NCBI GenBank assembly: GCA_011522945.1
Contig: WTHY01000184.1
Coordinates: 2,261-18,231, forward strand
Reading direction: 5' to 3'
DNA length: 15,971 bases
DNA from: Alphaproteobacteria bacterium
GTDB lineage: Bacteria > Pseudomonadota > Alphaproteobacteria > Puniceispirillales > Puniceispirillaceae
This document shows, in pieces, positions 13,602-15,971 of the stretch (positions are counted from its first letter, which is position 1; every line of letters starts with the position of its first letter). The position numbers and the translations under genes are program-made. The notes under the pieces are model-generated. The model made no database searches. It was not told where the DNA came from and worked only from the letters and a program-made list of their open reading frames with translations.

Positions 13602-14480
13602 ATGCCCCAATCACTAAATGCACCACTTGGCTATTTTGGCGCTATTACAGGTGCAATGATATGGGGTATTGGCCCCTATTTCTTCCGGCAGTTAGATGCA
13701 TTTCCAGTTGCGGAAATCATCACCATGCGCATCATTGTTGCAAGCTTGTTGCTATGCGTGTTTTTTGGTGTGTTCCAACGGAGTCGCCTTGCTGAATTTC
13801 GTACCATAACAATCAAGCAATATATGCTTTTCTTTATCTGTGCTTGGCTTGTGCTGGGCAATTGGTATGTCTTTGTCTTTGCTGTATCGGTAGAACGTAT
13901 CGTTGAAGCTGCCCTTGGCTATTATATCTATCCACTCGTAGCTGCTTGTCTTGGCATGTTGGTGCTAGGTGAAAAAACAGAAACACGCACGGTCATAGCC
14001 TTATGTTTAGCGATGATGGCTGTGCTTATTAAAGCGAGTCTGTTGCCCAATTTTCCATGGATCGCCATTGCGTTAGCTAGCACATTTGGAATTTACGCCA
14101 TATTACGAAAACGTATTTCTGTCGCTACAGACACTGGCACTTGTGTCGAAACTGTTATGTTGCTGCCCTTAGGGCTTTGTTATATGGGTTGGCAAATATC
14201 AGTATCTGCACCTTTGATATTCGGAGGTGGCGGTTTTGGATTTTCCATGGCGCTTTTGTGCGGTTTATTCACAACTGTGCCCTTATTGCTATTTCATTTG
14301 GGAAATAGAAATTTGCCTATGGCGGTAAGCGGGTTGCTATTTTATGTGAATCCTAGCCTACAATTATCAGTAGGCATTTTCTTCGGGGAAGCTTTTACCA
14401 GAATTGATTTGGTAGTTTTTGCCTTAATATGGACCGGGCTTGCAATTCAATTCATGCCGGTTCTGTTGCGGCGCGCTTAG
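13602..14480 (+). CDS. RarD-like EamA-family membrane transporter
   Basis: A drug/metabolite-superfamily permease with about ten membrane helices in 292 residues. The opening GYFGAITGAMIWGIGPYFF, the AEIITMRI element and LGNWYVFVFAV followed by EAALGYYIYPL are typical of the RarD branch, as is GNRNLPMAVSGLLFYVNP near the end. The substrate is unknown; family members export small metabolites. I start it at ATG 13602 because AAGGA lies six bases upstream and the protein then begins as the family does; the frame is open back to a TTG at 13527, but that adds 25 hydrophilic residues. It is convergent with the cyclophilin gene. Confidence 0.85.
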   Translation: MPQSLNAPLGYFGAITGAMIWGIGPYFFRQLDAFPVAEIITMRIIVASLLLCVFFGVFQRSRLAEFRTITIKQYMLFFICAWLVLGNWYVFVFAVSVERIVEAALGYYIYPLVAACLGMLVLGEKTETRTVIALCLAMMAVLIKASLLPNFPWIAIALASTFGIYAILRKRISVATDTGTCVETVMLLPLGLCYMGWQISVSAPLIFGGGGFGFSMALLCGLFTTVPLLLFHLGNRNLPMAVSGLLFYVNPSLQLSVGIFFGEAFTRIDLVVFALIWTGLAIQFMPVLLRRA

Positions 14481-14483
14481 CTT

Positions 14484-14517
14484 GCAGCGTTGCTGCCCAG
14501 TCCATTTTCGTTTTTGT
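14484..14517 (+). terminator. Weak terminator-like hairpin in a convergent gap
   Basis: GCAGC (14484-14488) pairs with GCTGC (14492-14496) around a 3-base loop; a T-rich tract (14505-14517) follows after eight bases. The 5-bp stem and the distance to the Ts make this a weak call. It is the only candidate in the 37 bases between the permease and cyclophilin genes. Confidence 0.3.
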
Positions 14518-15033
14518 TTATTCAGCCAATTCTGCGGATGTGATTGAATCTGGCTCGGCAGGTGGCTCACCTACAGCAAGTTTATAAACAACATCCATGC
14601 CACGTGATACTTGGCCCCATACAGTATATTGACCAGTTAAATGACCACAGCCATCAAAGCAAATGAAGAATTGTGAATCGCCACTATCAGGGTTCATAGC
14701 GCGCGCCATGCCCACTGTGCCTTCACGATATTGATAATCTGAAAATTCCGCTTTTAGTTTTTGACCTGAACCACCCATGCCTGTGCCTGTCGGGTCGCCT
14801 GTTTGTGCCATAAAGCCAGATATGACGCGGTGGAAGATGATTCCATCATAAAAGCCTTCGCCAGCCAATTCGGTGATGCGTGCAACGTGATTTGGTGCCA
14901 CATCTGGAAGGAGTTCAATTTCAATTTGGCCCTGGGTTGTGTTTAAAATCAGGGATTTTGCGGCATTTGCTGCTGTGGTCTGTGTCATGGTTAAACCCAT
15001 CATAGTTAGTAATAAAATGAAAAGACGAGGCAT
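14518..15033 (-). CDS. Secreted cyclophilin-type peptidyl-prolyl isomerase
   Basis: Catalyses proline cis-trans isomerisation, probably in the periplasm. The first 24 or so residues form a signal peptide (hydrophobic FILLLTMMGLTM, cut near TAANA/AKS). The cyclophilin core shows FHRVISGFMAQTGDPTGTG (67-85, active-site Arg69 and Gln77), GTVGMARA (105-112) and SGDSQFFICF (117-126). The 171-residue length fits the short bacterial PpiA/PpiB form. I start it at ATG 15033: GGAG (15042-15045) is eight bases upstream, while the in-frame GTG at 15039 is only two bases from it. It follows the universal stress gene on the same strand, 164 bases away. Confidence 0.92.
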   Translation of the reverse strand: MPRLFILLLTMMGLTMTQTTAANAAKSLILNTTQGQIEIELLPDVAPNHVARITELAGEGFYDGIIFHRVISGFMAQTGDPTGTGMGGSGQKLKAEFSDYQYREGTVGMARAMNPDSGDSQFFICFDGCGHLTGQYTVWGQVSRGMDVVYKLAVGEPPAEPDSITSAELAE

Positions 15034-15197
15034 ATTCACATCTCCTATATGGTCTCTTCGAACTGGCTCAGCCTGCCCCGAAGTGCAGCCCTTTGCATAT
15101 GGCCTTCAAGATGGGTGCTACTAGGTAATATTGCAACCCGCATCAGAAGGCATTTGAGATATGGTGCTAGATATATCTGATGATAAAGGCCTGTTTT

Positions 15198-15674
15198 TTA
15201 GGCTAGCTTTTCGATTTGTTCATCCGTCAAATTACCAGGCACGATTGTAATGGGCACACGACATCGTGATGCGCCTCGGCCCGTCATATAGCTGACGATA
15301 GGCCCGGCAGAATCTGCATGTGTGTCTGCACCTAAAACCAGCAGAGCGATAGATTGATCCTCATCAATCATATTAATCACCTGATCGACAGTTTCGCCAT
15401 CGCGAATATGCAATTCAGGCATGCGGCCTGTGAGCTGCATAACATATTCAGCATGCACACGCATTTTGCTTTCTGCCTCTTCGCGTGCTTCTTCACGCAT
15501 CAGCTCACCAACACCAGCCCAATGGGCAAACTCTGCTGGTGCAATTACATATAGAAGTGCGATATTGCCGCCTGTCTGACGTGATCTCAGGCAGGTGAAA
15601 TATAGTGCCTGATGTAGCTCTTCACTCTCATCCACAACAAGTAGATAGGTTCTTGTATCTGACGGTTTGGTCAT
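15198..15674 (-). CDS. Universal stress protein family (UspA-like)
   Basis: A small cytoplasmic alpha/beta protein of the adenine-nucleotide hydrolase-like fold. The pattern is YLLVVDESEE at the start (10-19), a central IALLYVI (38-44), a charged helix (57-77), LLVLGADTH (111-119) and a final VPITIVPG (140-147). The usual ATP-binding G-2x-G-9x-G series is not clear after Gly115, so nucleotide binding is doubtful. I chose ATG 15674 because GGAGG (15680-15684) lies five bases upstream; the frame is open to a TTG at 15755, which would add 27 residues unlike the family. It lies downstream of the TIGR02186-like gene and is probably in the same transcript. Confidence 0.85.
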   Translation of the reverse strand: MTKPSDTRTYLLVVDESEELHQALYFTCLRSRQTGGNIALLYVIAPAEFAHWAGVGELMREEAREEAESKMRVHAEYVMQLTGRMPELHIRDGETVDQVINMIDEDQSIALLVLGADTHADSAGPIVSYMTGRGASRCRVPITIVPGNLTDEQIEKLA

Positions 15675-15769
15675 TCTGGCCTCCATCTGTCCAGCGAGCT
15701 CATTATGCGCTTGTTTCTGGGCAGTGAAAGGGGTCGCCCCGCAATACTGCCGCAAATTTTAGAATAACA

Positions 15770-15971
15770 TTAGTTACGGCGAAACGCTACTGCTGCGAGC
15801 CAGCCAGATGCGATGGCGAACAAAATAGCAAAAATGCCATAGAAAGCTGAATAGTCATGGGCAAAGCGGTATATCCATTCCCCTAGCCCCTTTTTTTCAA
15901 CTGTTATCGGCGTAATTTCCTCAGCTATCAAGGTGCCATCCTCAAATTGTAGTACGCGCACCTCATAATCC
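15770..15971 (-). CDS. C-terminal end of a TIGR02186-like membrane protein (partial)
   Basis: The reading frame enters from the right edge and ends at the TAA at 15770, so only about the last 66 residues are seen. The visible part begins DYEVRVLQFEDG, has a linker, and ends with one membrane helix (SAFYGIFAILFAIASGWLAAVAF) followed by RRN. This order (a YxVRVxxFxDG strand, then a C-terminal anchor ending in FRR) fits the putative alphaproteobacterial transmembrane family TIGR02186, often next to a TauE/SafE permease. Function is unknown. The GTG at 15961 is most likely an internal valine codon and not the start. Confidence 0.6.
   Translation of the reverse strand, partial: DYEVRVLQFEDGTLIAEEITPITVEKKGLGEWIYRFAHDYSAFYGIFAILFAIASGWLAAVAFRRN

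Noticed and set aside
15161..15182. Palindrome AGATATATCT and flanking 7-bp inverted repeat between the stress and cyclophilin genes
   Set aside because: Short AT palindrome with a 28-base loop for the outer arms; not distinguishable from chance.

Overview
This window looks like a chromosomal segment of a marine, proteorhodopsin-bearing alphaproteobacterium. I think a SAR116-like relative is most likely, but that rests on gene content and protein style, not on a database search. The supporting observations are a green-type proteorhodopsin next to a complete retinal-synthesis operon, a right-edge fragment resembling the alphaproteobacterial TIGR02186 membrane family, moderate GC with AT-rich intergenic DNA, and tight gene packing.

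Left edge (1-388): no protein gene is visible. It holds five degenerate tandem units of about 46 bp that fold as + strand hairpins, then an 11-bp stem, a 7-bp stem and a strong + strand intrinsic terminator ending near 348. This looks like the 3' part of a structured RNA or a long structured 3' UTR, running head-on towards the carotenoid operon.

Photosystem (389-7799, all minus strand): transcription runs proteorhodopsin, then crtE, crtI, crtB, crtY, blh, idi (type 2). The enzymes run from isoprenoid precursors (idi, crtE) through phytoene (crtB), lycopene (crtI) and beta-carotene (crtY) to retinal (blh), which binds the lysine of proteorhodopsin. A strong minus-strand terminator lies between the rhodopsin gene and crtE, so abundant opsin mRNA and low-level readthrough into the enzyme genes is the likely expression logic. 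The last four genes are translationally coupled by 4-base overlaps. The rhodopsin leader carries a candidate promoter, a 10-bp stem-loop and a second small hairpin next to the ribosome binding site.

Middle (7800-9121): about 700 bp of AT-rich upstream DNA, a small two-helix membrane protein (8496-8741) transcribed away from the rhodopsin, then about 380 bp without a convincing gene but with a 24-bp tandem repeat and a possible terminator.

Right half (9122-15971): an NAD(P)-dependent aldehyde dehydrogenase (minus) diverges from a ferredoxin-type NAD(P)H:FAD reductase (plus). A tungstate-type ABC transporter permease/ATPase pair (minus) lacks its binding protein here. Then come a RarD/EamA-type permease (plus), a secreted cyclophilin (minus), a universal stress protein (minus) and the C-terminal end of a TIGR02186-like membrane protein cut by the window edge.

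The photosystem itself is a known arrangement. The less described parts are the structured + strand RNA at the left edge, the rhodopsin leader structure with the internal terminator, and the small membrane protein.
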